Below, piece by piece: positions 8,189 through 8,688 of a stretch of DNA of 8,688 nucleotides. This stretch comes from Balneolales bacterium (lineage in GTDB: Bacteria > Bacteroidota > Rhodothermia > Balneolales > Natronogracilivirgulaceae). The notes beneath the pieces were generated by a model, which did not search any database, was not told where the DNA came from, and saw only the letters and a list, made by a program, of their open reading frames with translations. The stretch covers positions 1-8,688 of the forward strand of contig SKIC01000313.1 of the NCBI GenBank assembly GCA_007116685.1, read 5' to 3'. The stretch's first letter is position 1. The number at the start of each line of letters is the position of its first letter. A program made the position numbers and the translations under genes.

Positions 8189-8281
8189 ACAGTTGGTTTC
8201 ACCAATTATGAAAATCAAACTCATTTCCTATTCATAAATCTGTCTTACTTTTGGGAAGACAGTAATCTTTAATTTTACTCT
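8189..8281 (+). promoter_or_regulatory. Promoter region of the nitric oxide synthase gene
   Basis: TACTTTTG at 8246-8253 matches the Bacteroidota -7 consensus TAnnTTTG exactly and ends 28 bases before the ATG at 8282. The -33 element is weak: TTTC at 8224-8227, 18 bases upstream, where TTTG is expected. The transcript would start near 8258-8260, giving a leader of about 22 bases without a Shine-Dalgarno sequence. A small hairpin (8191-8197 with 8201-8207, one G-U pair) sits upstream. A perfect inverted repeat surrounds the -7 box. Confidence 0.55.
8240..8262. promoter_or_regulatory. Candidate operator: perfect inverted repeat around the -7 box
   Basis: CTGTCTT (8240-8246) and AAGACAG (8256-8262) are exact reverse complements separated by 9 bases. 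The gap holds nearly all of the TACTTTTG box, so a dimeric protein bound here would block RNA polymerase. Repression of the downstream nitric oxide synthase gene is inferred. The motif matches no regulator I can name. Confidence 0.45.
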
Positions 8282-8688
8282 ATGCTATTAGAAAAAGCGA
8301 ATTCCTTTATTCATCAATTTGCGCATGAAACAAAGTTCTCTAATCCCGAAAAAAGACTGGCGGAAATAGCAACAGAAATAGCCAATACGGGTGCGTATAC
8401 TCATACTTATGAGGAATTACTTTTTGGGGCTAAACTAGCCTGGCGCAACAGTACGAGATGTATTGGAAGGTTATTTTATAATAGCTTATCAGTTTTAGAT
8501 TACAGAGAGTTAAAACATCCTGATGATATTTTTAATGCTACATGTGATTATTTAAAATTTGCTACAAATGACGGTAAAATAAAATCAGCTATCGCAGTAT
8601 TTGCTCCACGCCATCCTGAAAATAACAGCTCCATAAGATTTTGGAATAATAAATTAATTAGATACGCCGGATACCAAAAGGACAATGA
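8282..8688 (+). CDS. nos: Bacterial nitric oxide synthase, oxygenase domain (N-terminal part, cut by the right edge)
   Basis: The frame is open from ATG 8282 to the window end, giving 135 codons plus two bases. An in-frame TAA at 8270-8272 fixes this as the first possible ATG. NOS oxygenase makes NO and citrulline from arginine, O2 and electrons, using heme and a pterin. The signature AWRNSTRCIGRLFYNSL (53-69) contains Cys60, which by family knowledge is the axial heme thiolate. Further family matches are FATNDGKIKSAIAVF (93-107) and WNNKLIRYAGYQ (121-132). The N-terminus begins like Bacillus-type NOS, without the long N-terminal hook and zinc-binding Cys pair of animal enzymes. There is no signal peptide, so it should be cytoplasmic. 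The arginine-binding Glu and any fused reductase would lie beyond the window. The gene has its own promoter region after a strong terminator. GC is about 34% by hand count, lower than in the upstream gene. Identification is very secure. Confidence 0.93.
   Translation, partial: MLLEKANSFIHQFAHETKFSNPEKRLAEIATEIANTGAYTHTYEELLFGAKLAWRNSTRCIGRLFYNSLSVLDYRELKHPDDIFNATCDYLKFATNDGKIKSAIAVFAPRHPENNSSIRFWNNKLIRYAGYQKDN

Noticed and set aside
8191..8207. Small hairpin (7-bp stem, 3-base loop) after the terminator
   Set aside because: It has no T-run, so it is not a second terminator. It is too short to claim as an RNA element or operator without comparative data.

Overview
The window looks like part of a genome from the Bacteroidota/Balneolota/Rhodothermota group, most likely Balneolales-like. 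Three of its four genes encode exported beta-rich proteins. The two whose C-termini lie inside the window end in type IX secretion (T9SS) sorting domains, one with the NYPNPFNP form typical of that group. All three exported proteins place Gln directly after the predicted signal-peptidase site. None of the starts has a Shine-Dalgarno sequence, and the leaders are A/T-rich. This taxonomic placement is inferred from protein style, not from a marker gene.

Layout. Positions 1-4239 hold two minus-strand genes in tandem, 27 bp apart and probably co-transcribed. First in transcription order is a 700-residue secreted protein of unknown function with a T9SS tail (2137-4239). Second is a secreted protein with repeated OB-fold-like modules (1-2109), cut off by the left edge. 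Positions 4240-4644 are a 405-bp AT-rich divergent intergenic region with short direct and inverted repeats. Positions 4645-8121 (plus) encode a 1158-residue secreted mosaic protein. It contains a beta-sandwich, an Ig-like domain, an OB-fold-like region, a FnIII domain, a two-HKD phospholipase D/nuclease domain, a second FnIII domain and a T9SS tail. A strong intrinsic terminator follows at 8151-8188.

From 8189 there is a promoter region with a Bacteroidota-type -7 box inside a perfect inverted repeat, then a plus-strand gene from 8282 cut by the right edge. Its 135 visible residues are clearly the start of a bacterial nitric oxide synthase oxygenase, including the heme-ligand Cys motif. Its GC content (about 34% by hand count) is lower than that of sampled parts of its neighbour.

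How the genes may work together. The three secreted proteins plausibly act at the cell surface. The shared OB-like modules and the HKD domain suggest handling of extracellular nucleic acid or phospholipid, but the substrate is not shown by the sequence. The nitric oxide synthase gene is separated by a terminator and has its own promoter, so it is probably an independent unit. No RNA genes, CRISPR arrays or insertion sequences were seen.
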